A stretch of 64,000 nt of DNA from NCBI RefSeq assembly GCF_016583795.1, contig NZ_NRRS01000015.1, forward strand, positions 1-64,000, given 5' to 3'. Under the pieces are notes generated by a model, which ran no database searches, was not told the DNA's origin, and saw only the letters and a program-made list of their open reading frames with translations. Source of the stretch: Rhabdochromatium marinum. Its GTDB lineage: Bacteria > Pseudomonadota > Gammaproteobacteria > Chromatiales > Chromatiaceae. The position numbers and the translations under genes are program-made. Numbering within the stretch: the stretch's first letter is position 1; each line of letters starts with the position of its first letter. This document shows, one piece after another, positions 57,798 through 64,000 of this stretch.

Positions 57798-58637
57798 ATG
57801 ACAGATCGCTATGCCGTCATCGGCAATCCGATTGCTCACAGTAAGTCACCTGCGATTCACGCAGCCTTTGCCCGGCAAACCGATCAGGACATGGAATACG
57901 ATCGGATTCTTGGCCAGCTCGATGATTTCAGTGCGGATGTGCGCGCCTTCGTAGCGGCTGGCGGCCGGGGGCTGAATGTGACGCTTCCGTTCAAGGAATT
58001 GGCCTGGAAGCTGTTGGACGATATCAGCGAGCGCGCCAAAGACGCGCGCGCTGTTAACACGCTGAGCGTGTTGGATGGCGGTCTGCTGCATGGCGACAAT
58101 ACCGACGGTCTGGGCTTGATTCGGGATCTGGCCGACAACCATGGCTTTTCCTTCGTGGGGCGCTCAGTGCTCCTGGTCGGCGCCGGCGGTGCCGCGCGCG
58201 GCGTCTTGCGGCCCTTGCTTGAGACTGGCGTGGCTGCATTGACCATCGCCAATCGTACAGCGGAAAAAGCGGTGGCGCTCGCACAGAGCGCCCGCACGCA
58301 AGGGCCGGTGTGCGGTTGTGGCCTGGATCAGCTCGGCGACCAACAATTCGATCTGATTATCAATGCAACCTCGGCCGGATTAAGCGACCGGGCGCTGGAG
58401 CTGCCGTCTGGTTGTCTGGCCGAGCGCGGCTGGGTCTATGACATGTTTTATGGTGATCAGCCCACCGACTTCTGCCGCTGGGGGCTGGCCCAGGGGGCGA
58501 AGAACGTGATCGACGGACTTGGCATGCTGGTCGAGCAGGCCGCCGAGGCCTTTCTGATTTGGCGCGGCTTGCGACCCGAGACCGCGCCGGTCATCACGGC
58601 ATTACGCGAGGGCCAACTGTCAACTACCCCGCCCTGA
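57798..58637 (+). CDS. aroE: Shikimate dehydrogenase with C-terminus altered by an inserted element
   Basis: AroE reduces 3-dehydroshikimate with NADPH. The 279-aa protein has YAVIGNPIAHSKSPAIHAAF, NVTLPFKE (catalytic Lys), NTDGLGLIRDL, LLVGAGGAARGVL and the C-terminal GLGMLVEQAAEAFLIWRG. GGAGAGGGAAGC precedes the ATG. The last few codons (STTPP) and the TGA stop lie in the IscB element's left end: the stop is inside the loop of its terminal hairpin. All catalytic parts lie well upstream, so activity is probably kept. Confidence 0.95.
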   Translation: MTDRYAVIGNPIAHSKSPAIHAAFARQTDQDMEYDRILGQLDDFSADVRAFVAAGGRGLNVTLPFKELAWKLLDDISERAKDARAVNTLSVLDGGLLHGDNTDGLGLIRDLADNHGFSFVGRSVLLVGAGGAARGVLRPLLETGVAALTIANRTAEKAVALAQSARTQGPVCGCGLDQLGDQQFDLIINATSAGLSDRALELPSGCLAERGWVYDMFYGDQPTDFCRWGLAQGAKNVIDGLGMLVEQAAEAFLIWRGLRPETAPVITALREGQLSTTPP

Positions 58638-58892
58638 AGGGCGGAGCTTGTGAAGACAAGCTGGGTTGACCAGGGAAAGCGGTGAAAACCCGCTGCGTTT
58701 GCAACAGGTCGCCAAGACCCACTCCGGAATGCTTCCTCAGTTCCGGACACTGGAAGATCAGGATCATGCAGGTGAAAGGCAAAGCGCCGAAGGTTCTGAT
58801 CGCCGCCGTGAGGCGGGAGCCGGTTGCAGACTGTCCCGAGGGGAGCGAGCCGCGAGGCTCCGTCACAAGACCCGTAAGGGTAGGAATTGAAC
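58624..58892 (+). ncRNA. Omega-RNA (HEARO-type) scaffold of IscB
   Basis: The non-coding stretch between the left hairpin and the iscB start is GC-rich and full of complementary segments, for example GCTTGTGAAGACAAGC at 58646-58661 and GCCGCCGTGAGGCGGG at about 58802-58817. It lies immediately upstream of iscB in the same direction, as expected of the omega-RNA that guides IscB. The guide is expected at its 5' end, reading into the flanking aroE sequence. Boundaries are approximate and no folding was run. Confidence 0.75.
58629..58644 (+). repeat. Left-end hairpin of the IscB element (contains aroE stop)
   Basis: CCGCCC-TGAA-GGGCGG forms a perfect 6-bp stem with a TGAA loop. The aroE stop TGA is at 58635-58637, in the loop. 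It matches the right-end hairpin and is also the 5' end of the omega-RNA scaffold. Confidence 0.8.
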
Positions 58893-60239
58893 ATGGCCGT
58901 CTTTGTTCTCGACAAACAGAAAAACCCGCTGATGCCGTGTACGGATAAGCGCGCTCGGCTGTTGCTCCAGCGTGGGCGGGCGGTGGTGGTGCGGCTACAC
59001 CCCTTCACCATCCGGCTCAAGGATCGCTTCGGTGGTGAGACCCAGCCGTTGCGCCTGTCGCTCGATCCGGGGAGCAAAACGACCGGAATCGCCGTGGTGC
59101 GCGAGGTCGAGCGCATCGATCCCGACACGGGCGAGGTACGCCGTGAGGCGCAGGTGCTGTGGTTGGCCGAACTGACCCACCGTGGTGCCCAGATCCGTGA
59201 GCGATTGACCGCTCGCCGCGCCTTTCGTCGCCGTCGGCGCACAGCGAATCTGCGCTATCGCGCCCCGCGCTTTCACAATCGCACCAAGCCCCAAGGCTGG
59301 CTCGCCCCGAGTCTGCGCCATCGATTGGACACCACGCTGAGCTGGGTCAATCGTCTCCAGCGTCTCGCGCCCATCAACAGCATCAGCCAAGAACTGGTGC
59401 GCTTTGACACTCAGGCACTCCAGAACCCTGAAATCAGCGGTGTGGCGTATCAGCGGGGCGAACTGGCCGGTTATGAAGTGCGCGAATATCTGCTGGAGAA
59501 ATGGCATCACACCTGCGCCTATTGCGGCGCACAGCACGTCCCGCTGGAAATCGAGCACATCCAGCCCAAAAGTCGAAGCGGCTCGAATCGAGTCTCCAAT
59601 CTCACACTCGCCTGCCGCTCCTGCAATCAGCGCAAGGGGAATCAGCCGATTGAGGCGTTTCTGGCTCATCAACCCGAGCGGTTGCGCCGTATTCAGGCAC
59701 AGGCCAAGGCCCCGCTTCGCGATGCCGCAGCGGTCAATGCCACCCGCTGGGCGCTGTTTGAACAACTCAAGGCCACCGGCTTACCCGTGACCACGGGTTC
59801 AGGCGGCCAGACCAAATACAACCGTCAGCGCCTCGGTATTCCTAAGACCCATGCGCTTGATGCCGCCTGTGTGGGTCAACTCACCGCGCTCCATGGCTGG
59901 AACATCCCGACGCTCGCCATCAAGGCCACCGGGCGCGGCTGTTACCAGCGCACCCGCCTGAATCGCTTCGGCTTCCCGCGTGGTTATCTACTGCGTGAGA
60001 AGCGCGTTAAAGGATTCCAGACCGGAGATCGGGTCATCGCTGAGGTGCCAAAGGGCAAGAAAGTCGGAACCCATCTCGGGCGCGTGGCCGTGCGTGCCTC
60101 CGGGCGCTTCAATCTCCAGACCGCAACGGGTCTGGTCCAAGGGATTTCACACCGCCATTGCCGAGTGCTGCAACGCGCCGACGGCTATGGCTATGCATTC
60201 ACCCCAACCCAAACGGAGGCAGCGAGACCGGTGGGTTAA
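58893..60239 (+). CDS. iscB: IscB RNA-guided nuclease
   Basis: IscB is the ancestor-like relative of Cas9, using omega-RNA to nick or cut DNA. The 448-aa protein has the N-terminal PLMP domain (NPLMPCTDKRARLLLQRGRA), RuvC-I with D58 (LSLDPGSKTTGIAVV), an Arg-rich bridge helix (TARRAFRRRRRTANLRYR), RuvC-II with E167 (ISQELVRFD), an HNH domain with C208/C211, H222 and C241/C244, and RuvC-III with H320 and D323 (THALDAACVG). All catalytic residues are intact, so it is probably active. ATG 58893 has AGGA about 8 nt upstream. The C-terminal region includes KGKKVGTHLGRVAVRASGRF. Confidence 0.93.
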   Translation: MAVFVLDKQKNPLMPCTDKRARLLLQRGRAVVVRLHPFTIRLKDRFGGETQPLRLSLDPGSKTTGIAVVREVERIDPDTGEVRREAQVLWLAELTHRGAQIRERLTARRAFRRRRRTANLRYRAPRFHNRTKPQGWLAPSLRHRLDTTLSWVNRLQRLAPINSISQELVRFDTQALQNPEISGVAYQRGELAGYEVREYLLEKWHHTCAYCGAQHVPLEIEHIQPKSRSGSNRVSNLTLACRSCNQRKGNQPIEAFLAHQPERLRRIQAQAKAPLRDAAAVNATRWALFEQLKATGLPVTTGSGGQTKYNRQRLGIPKTHALDAACVGQLTALHGWNIPTLAIKATGRGCYQRTRLNRFGFPRGYLLREKRVKGFQTGDRVIAEVPKGKKVGTHLGRVAVRASGRFNLQTATGLVQGISHRHCRVLQRADGYGYAFTPTQTEAARPVG

Positions 60240-60254
60240 CCGCGCGACGCGCGG
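60240..60254 (+). terminator. Hairpin directly after iscB stop
   Basis: CCGCGC-GAC-GCGCGG starts on the base after the iscB stop codon. It has no T-run. It may stabilise the transcript 3' end or separate iscB from the right-end hairpin. Confidence 0.4.
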
Positions 60255-60266
60255 TGCGCTCTGCCT

Positions 60267-60286
60267 CCCCGCCCTGAAGGACGGGG
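60267..60286 (+). repeat. Right-end hairpin of the IscB element
   Basis: CCCCGCCC-TGAA-GGACGGGG forms an 8-bp stem with one mismatch and the same TGAA loop as the left end. The shared core GCCCTGAAGG identifies it as the partner terminus. Confidence 0.75.
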
Positions 60287-60303
60287 GTTCTCGCGCAAGA
60301 CTG

Positions 60304-61191
60304 ATGACAGCTACCACCACCATTTCCCGCGTGACTGTGCTTGGCTTGGGCCTGCTGGGCGCGGAGGTTGCCTTGCGCTTAACTCGCCAGGGCTTTGCCG
60401 TGACCGGCTGGAATCGCACCGCCAATAAAATCCAGGCACTGGCCGGGCAGGGCATCACCCTGGCCGCCACACCTGCGGCGGCGATGGCTGAGGCTGAGGT
60501 GACGCTGTTGCTGCTGAGCGATGCCGCTGCCATTGAGGCCAGTCTGTTCGCCACCGAGCCGGCGCCCGTTCTGAGCGGCCAAACAGTGGTGCAAATGGGC
60601 ACCATTGCTCCCGAAGAAAGTCGGCAACTAGCTCAGCGCGTGACCGAGGCCGGCGGCGACTATCTGGAGGCGCCGGTGCTTGGCAGCCTGCCGGAAGCTC
60701 ACAGCGGCCGCTTGATTCTGATGGCCGGTGGCGATCAGGCGCTCTTTGAACGTTATCAGCCGTTGTTTCAGGCGCTGTCCGGGCATCCGCAGCGCATTGG
60801 AGCGGTGGGACAGGCTGCGGCACTGAAGCTGGCGATGAATCAACTCATCGGCGGTCTGACCGCCTGCTTCAGCCTCAGTCTTGGCCTGGTGCGTGCCGAG
60901 GGCATTGATGTCGAGTCCTTCATGGGTTTACTGCGCGCCAGTGCCCTGTATGCACCCACCTTTGACAAAAAGCTCGACAACTATCTCAACCACGATTACG
61001 CCCAGGCGAACTTCCCCTTCAAGCATCTGCTGAAAGATATCGAGCTGTTTCGCCGTGTCGCGGAGCCGCTCGGTCTGGACAGCGCGCCCTTGGCCGCACT
61101 GGCGGCGGCCGGCGAGCGCGGTCTGGTCAATGGTCTGGGCGAGGCCGATTACTCAGCGCTGTATGAGACTCTGGTTGCGAGGGACGCTTAG
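60304..61191 (+). CDS. Beta-hydroxyacid dehydrogenase family (6-PGDH-like) protein
   Basis: The 295-aa protein has an N-terminal NAD(P) Rossmann motif (VTVLGLGLLGAEVALRLTRQG), the substrate motif region EAPVLGSLPEAHSGRL in the place of the usual DAPVSGG, and the catalytic lysine region AALKLAMNQLIGG. This fits 3-hydroxyisobutyrate/glyoxylate reductase-like enzymes; the substrate is not certain. The ATG lies 18 nt after the IscB right hairpin, so the native promoter or leader may have been displaced. The stop overlaps the next convergent gene by 4 nt. Confidence 0.85.
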   Translation: MTATTTISRVTVLGLGLLGAEVALRLTRQGFAVTGWNRTANKIQALAGQGITLAATPAAAMAEAEVTLLLLSDAAAIEASLFATEPAPVLSGQTVVQMGTIAPEESRQLAQRVTEAGGDYLEAPVLGSLPEAHSGRLILMAGGDQALFERYQPLFQALSGHPQRIGAVGQAAALKLAMNQLIGGLTACFSLSLGLVRAEGIDVESFMGLLRASALYAPTFDKKLDNYLNHDYAQANFPFKHLLKDIELFRRVAEPLGLDSAPLAALAAAGERGLVNGLGEADYSALYETLVARDA

Positions 61192-61709
61192 GGGCAGACG
61201 CAGGCGGCGAAACCATAATATGTTTTGCCATTGATGCGATAGCTTTCCACTTGGCCTTCCAGGACGGCATCGCCCGCCCGAAACTCAAAGCTATCGCTAC
61301 GGGCGATAATGTGTCCAATCATCGCACTAGAACGGGATTCACACGCTTCATCTTCGGCGGCGACATCACAGTAGGTCACACCGGTTGAAAAATAGGCATC
61401 AAGGATCTCGCCACTTTCACGCGTGTCATAGGGCTCATCAGGGTTAATGGTCAAGGTAACGCTGTTCCATCCGGTTTGAGCATTGGCCCAGCGGCACTCC
61501 GAAACTGTGCCGCTGAGTTTAACCGCTTCCCCTTTGAGACAGATTTTGCTGGCAGCCTCTGGATCGGGTGCATCACCCATGGCGCAGAGCTGCGCTGAGC
61601 ACAGAGTCAGTAGCAAAAAAAGGGCACTCAGGTGTACAGCAGTCAGTGCATCTGAGCCGGGTTTTTGTGCTGGTACCGAGTCGCTGGCGGGTAACAGGGT
61701 GGTTTCCAT
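61188..61709 (-). CDS. Hypothetical exported protein
   Basis: A 173-aa protein with a hydrophobic segment (LSALFLLLTLCSAQLCA) after ~27 residues and a Cys-containing mature part (KICLKGEAVKLSG, SECRWAN, TYCDVAAEDEACES, AACVCP). The Val/Thr-rich strands (LEGQVESYRINGKTYYGFA) suggest a beta-rich, possibly disulfide-bonded fold. No family is recognised. It follows the PfkB-family gene by 22 nt and may be co-transcribed. Confidence 0.55.
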   Translation of the reverse strand: METTLLPASDSVPAQKPGSDALTAVHLSALFLLLTLCSAQLCAMGDAPDPEAASKICLKGEAVKLSGTVSECRWANAQTGWNSVTLTINPDEPYDTRESGEILDAYFSTGVTYCDVAAEDEACESRSSAMIGHIIARSDSFEFRAGDAVLEGQVESYRINGKTYYGFAACVCP

Positions 61710-61731
61710 GGTCAATGGCTCGGTGGTTCTA

Positions 61732-62727
61732 TTAAAGCGATTCGACCTGTTTGAGCACCGCCTGGGATTCCGCCTGGCTGATGCGCGGCCCCAGGCTGGT
61801 CACCAGTTTAGCCGAAGCAGCGGAGGCGAGGCGCCCGGCGCGCGCGTGCCCCCAACCCTGGGTCAGACCATAGAGGAAGGCACCGGCGAACATGTCGCCA
61901 GCCCCCACAGTATCCACCGCCGTGACTGGAATCGGGTCGATGTCGATCAGTGACTGACCATCGAAGACCAGGGCGCCCTCGGGGCCGCGCGTGATGGCAA
62001 ATTCCCGCGCGATGGTCTTCATATAGTCAACCGCCTGGTTGAAATCATCGGTATCGGCCATGCCCATGGCTTCGGCCTCATTGGCAAACACCAGGTCCAC
62101 CTTGGTGCCGATCATCTCTTTTAGGCCATCTTTGAAGAAGCTCACCATGTTGGGATCTGACAGCGACAGCGCGGTCTTCACCCCGGCCTGCTCGGCGATT
62201 TTGCGTGCCTCGATTGCAGCCACCCGGGCGGTATCAGAGGTGACCAGATAACCTTCGGTATAGAACCACTTGGACGCCCGCAGCGCATCGGCATCCAGCT
62301 CATGTACGGATAAATTGCCACTGATGCCCAGATAGGTGCACATGGTGCGGTCGCTATCCGGCGTGACTAATACCACACAGCGGCCAGTGTCGCCTTTGTC
62401 GAGAAAGCGATTGTCGCGGGTAGCGATGCCGCCGTCGGTCAGATCCTTGAGATAGAAATGCCCCAGTTCATCGTCAGCCACCTTGCAGGAGTAGTAACCG
62501 CGACCGCCGAACTGGCCGAGTGCGATCACCGAATTAGCCGCTGAACCGCCGGAGCCGCGATGATGATCACGCTCGCGCAGATGTTCCATGATGCGCAGCT
62601 GGTGGGCTTCATCGACCAGGGTCATCACACCTTTGTCGATGTTGAGTCGGCTCAGATCCTCGACCGCGACGCTGTATTCCATATCGACCAGCGCGTTTCC
62701 GAGCGCGTAAACATCATATGCAGACAT
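61732..62727 (-). CDS. PfkB-family carbohydrate/nucleoside kinase (adenosine-kinase-like)
   Basis: The 331-aa kinase has the PfkB signatures: GSGGSAANSVIALGQFGG near the N-terminus and DTVGAGDMFAGAFLYG with the catalytic Asp at the C-terminus. The start YDVYALGNALVDMEYSV resembles bacterial adenosine-kinase-like proteins. The phosphate acceptor is not certain. ATG 62727 has AGGA about 9 nt upstream. It is 22 nt downstream of bchO, in what appears to be the bchD-bchO transcript. Confidence 0.85.
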   Translation of the reverse strand: MSAYDVYALGNALVDMEYSVAVEDLSRLNIDKGVMTLVDEAHQLRIMEHLRERDHHRGSGGSAANSVIALGQFGGRGYYSCKVADDELGHFYLKDLTDGGIATRDNRFLDKGDTGRCVVLVTPDSDRTMCTYLGISGNLSVHELDADALRASKWFYTEGYLVTSDTARVAAIEARKIAEQAGVKTALSLSDPNMVSFFKDGLKEMIGTKVDLVFANEAEAMGMADTDDFNQAVDYMKTIAREFAITRGPEGALVFDGQSLIDIDPIPVTAVDTVGAGDMFAGAFLYGLTQGWGHARAGRLASAASAKLVTSLGPRISQAESQAVLKQVESL

Positions 62728-62749
62728 AAGGGTATCCTGTGGTTGGAGG

Positions 62750-63652
62750 TTAAACAATCAGCTGATGGAGGCGGGCGGCGTCCAAGAGCACCCGCGCCAC
62801 CGTCTCAGCCTGTTCTTCGTGGGCCAGATGGCCCAGGCCATCAAGACGCTGCAGGCGCGCGCTGGGGCGTATGTGGCGCACCCGTTCGGCTTCATGCGGT
62901 GACACCGTGAGATCATTGGTGCCGACCAGCAGCAACAGCTCACCGGGCAGACGGGGCAGGTCGCGAGCCAGGGGCTCAAGATCCCAGTGTGCCATCATGT
63001 TCAGCGCCGCTGCCACATGCCCGGGGCTGCTGACCAGCAGGCGATAGAGGGCGACTCCGCGCGCATCCAAGCGCGAGCCGGTGCTATCGACCAGCCGCTC
63101 GATCGCGCCCCGGCGCCGGGCATCCTGACCGACAATGCGCGGCACCAGCGACGAGCGCGCCATCAGCTTGGCCACCGGCGAGAAGATTTTACCCGGCAGT
63201 CCGCCCAGCGGCAGCAGAGCGCCATTGAGACTGACCAACAACCGGGGGGCGATCAGGCCATCCAGGCTCATACGCGCCAGAATCGCCGCCCCGGCGGAAT
63301 GCCCCACCACCAGCGCCGGCGAGCGCTCCAGCGTTTGCAACAAAGCCGCCAGTGCACTTGCCATGCCTGGCAGGGACAGGCGCCTGGGGTCCGGCGCTGA
63401 GCTAAAGCCATGTCCGGGCAGATCGGGTGCGATTACCTCGAACTGCTCAGTCAGCAACGGCAGCAGCGCACCCCAGGAATGATTGGCCGCCGCCGTGCCA
63501 TGAATCAGCAGCAGTACCGGCCCGTGGCCGGCGATCTGCACATGCCAGCGCAGCCCGCCGGCTGTGACAAAGCAGCTAAACTCCCGATTCGGCCAGAAGG
63601 TCGCGTCGCGTTCCCAGTTCAGCTTGTCGTTCAGTACGCGCTTCGATGTCAT
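62750..63652 (-). CDS. bchO: Mg-chelatase-associated alpha/beta hydrolase BchO
   Basis: BchO is an alpha/beta hydrolase encoded with Mg-chelatase genes in purple bacteria; its exact role in bacteriochlorophyll synthesis is unresolved. The 300-aa protein shows LLLIHGTAAANHSWGALLPL, APDLPGHGFSSAP, the nucleophile elbow VGHSAGAAI and the His region LDGLGHLAHEEQ. ATG 63652 (MTSKRVLNDKLNW) is chosen over an upstream TTG. It lies 55 nt after bchD. This gene and bchD are the direct evidence that the organism is a phototroph. Confidence 0.9.
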   Translation of the reverse strand: MTSKRVLNDKLNWERDATFWPNREFSCFVTAGGLRWHVQIAGHGPVLLLIHGTAAANHSWGALLPLLTEQFEVIAPDLPGHGFSSAPDPRRLSLPGMASALAALLQTLERSPALVVGHSAGAAILARMSLDGLIAPRLLVSLNGALLPLGGLPGKIFSPVAKLMARSSLVPRIVGQDARRRGAIERLVDSTGSRLDARGVALYRLLVSSPGHVAAALNMMAHWDLEPLARDLPRLPGELLLLVGTNDLTVSPHEAERVRHIRPSARLQRLDGLGHLAHEEQAETVARVLLDAARLHQLIV

Positions 63653-63707
63653 ATCCACCCAGCATCCGAGTTTGGCACCCAAGCGCCCCGCGCCCGCGTT
63701 GGAGGAC

Positions 63708-64000
63708 TCAGGCTACGGCCTTGACGGCATTTGACAGCGCTGAGGCATCAGCATGTGGCAGGGGCAGATAGACGGCATTCATTTCGCGTGCCAGCTGCTC
63801 GGCTTCGGTGCGCGGGCGTGGGGAGACATCAATCACCACCCCGGTCAGCTCAGCACTGCGGAACATGCGCGCCGCGCTCATGGCGTCCTCGCCGGCCTGG
63901 GTACGTCCGCCGGTGCCGTCGCGCGCAACATTGGCGCGCCCGTCAGTGAGGAACACCACCACCGGGGTGCCACCGCGTCGCTGCACGCTGTCGGCCAAAT
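63708..64000 (-). CDS. bchD: Mg-chelatase subunit D, C-terminal part (cut by window end)
   Basis: About 97 residues of the C-terminal von Willebrand/integrin-I domain are visible, starting LADSVQRRGGTPVVVFLTDG. It contains the metal-site Thr and Asp (GGTPVVVFLTDGRANVARD), then AELTGVVIDVSPRPR and the end LSNAVKAVA. BchD, with BchI and BchH, inserts Mg into protoporphyrin IX. The rest of the gene lies beyond the right edge. Confidence 0.9.
   Translation of the reverse strand, partial: LADSVQRRGGTPVVVFLTDGRANVARDGTGGRTQAGEDAMSAARMFRSAELTGVVIDVSPRPRTEAEQLAREMNAVYLPLPHADASALSNAVKAVA

Larger units (their letters stand above)
58624..60298 (+). mobile_element. IscB-carrying IS200/IS605-like element without transposase
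   Basis: The element consists of a left terminal hairpin (58629-58644), a ~250-nt omega-RNA region, an intact iscB gene, and a right terminal hairpin (60267-60286) with the same CCCCGCCCTGAAGG core. No tnpA transposase is present here or elsewhere in the window, so mobility would depend on one elsewhere in the genome. It separates aroE from a beta-hydroxyacid dehydrogenase gene. The exact ends are uncertain by a few bases, since such elements make no target duplication. Confidence 0.75.

Noticed and set aside
59980-60303. Upstream extension of the beta-hydroxyacid dehydrogenase frame into iscB
   Set aside because: The extension overlaps iscB and the right-end hairpin; the Rossmann motif starts just after ATG 60304, the natural start.

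Overview
The window looks like chromosomal DNA of a phototrophic purple sulfur gammaproteobacterium (Chromatiales, probably Chromatiaceae). Evidence: the minus-strand end carries the C-terminus of Mg-chelatase subunit D (bchD) followed by bchO; there is a full rnfABCDGE operon and a DabB-DabA inorganic-carbon pump; and typical gammaproteobacterial linkages are present (ampD/nadC, lptD-surA-pdxA, folA/apaH). The sequence is GC-rich. Genus-level placement is inference.

Layout. 1-4.1 kb: a broken C39-peptidase-like gene translationally overlapping a RimK-type ATP-grasp ligase, a chemoreceptor, and a 48-nt fossil of a second RimK-type gene. 4.2-9.7 kb: rnfABCDGE, the ferredoxin:NAD+ oxidoreductase ion pump. 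9.7-17.5 kb: signalling and envelope genes (FIST sensor plus GGDEF/EAL enzyme, metallophosphoesterase, secreted transglutaminase-like protein, L,D-transpeptidase, a 45-aa lipoprotein, AmpD). 17.6-26 kb: nadC, an operon of Ycf46-like AAA+ ATPase with CbpA/CbpM, and divergently dabBA. 26-30.3 kb: insertion-sequence debris and two tandem chemoreceptors with c-type heme motifs. 30.4-36.2 kb: DHH phosphoesterase, cupin, ferritin, an ABC-2 exporter, a DUF2892 protein, a DegS-like protease and an FmdB-like protein.

36.3-44.8 kb: the most unusual block, a tightly packed minus-strand operon. It encodes a membrane-anchored TerD-domain protein, two exported helical proteins and a small exported coiled-coil protein, a MotA/TolQ/ExbB-type channel, two ExbD-like proteins flanking a gamma-glutamyltransferase, a membrane-anchored TPR-like protein and a membrane protein. 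It reads like a proton-motive-force-coupled envelope machine with a Ter-type cytoplasmic sensor, and I do not recognise it as a described system. A six-PAS hybrid histidine kinase lies divergent to it.

48.7-58.6 kb: housekeeping genes (rsfS, folA, apaH, a Gfo/Idh oxidoreductase, pdxA, surA, lptD, hemB, aroE). 58.6-60.3 kb: an IscB/omega-RNA mobile element inserted exactly at the 3' end of aroE, whose stop codon lies in the loop of the element's terminal hairpin. 60.3-64 kb: a beta-hydroxyacid dehydrogenase, a small exported protein, a PfkB-family kinase, bchO and bchD, the last cut by the window edge.

All family calls come from reading motifs by eye. No database search or folding program was run.
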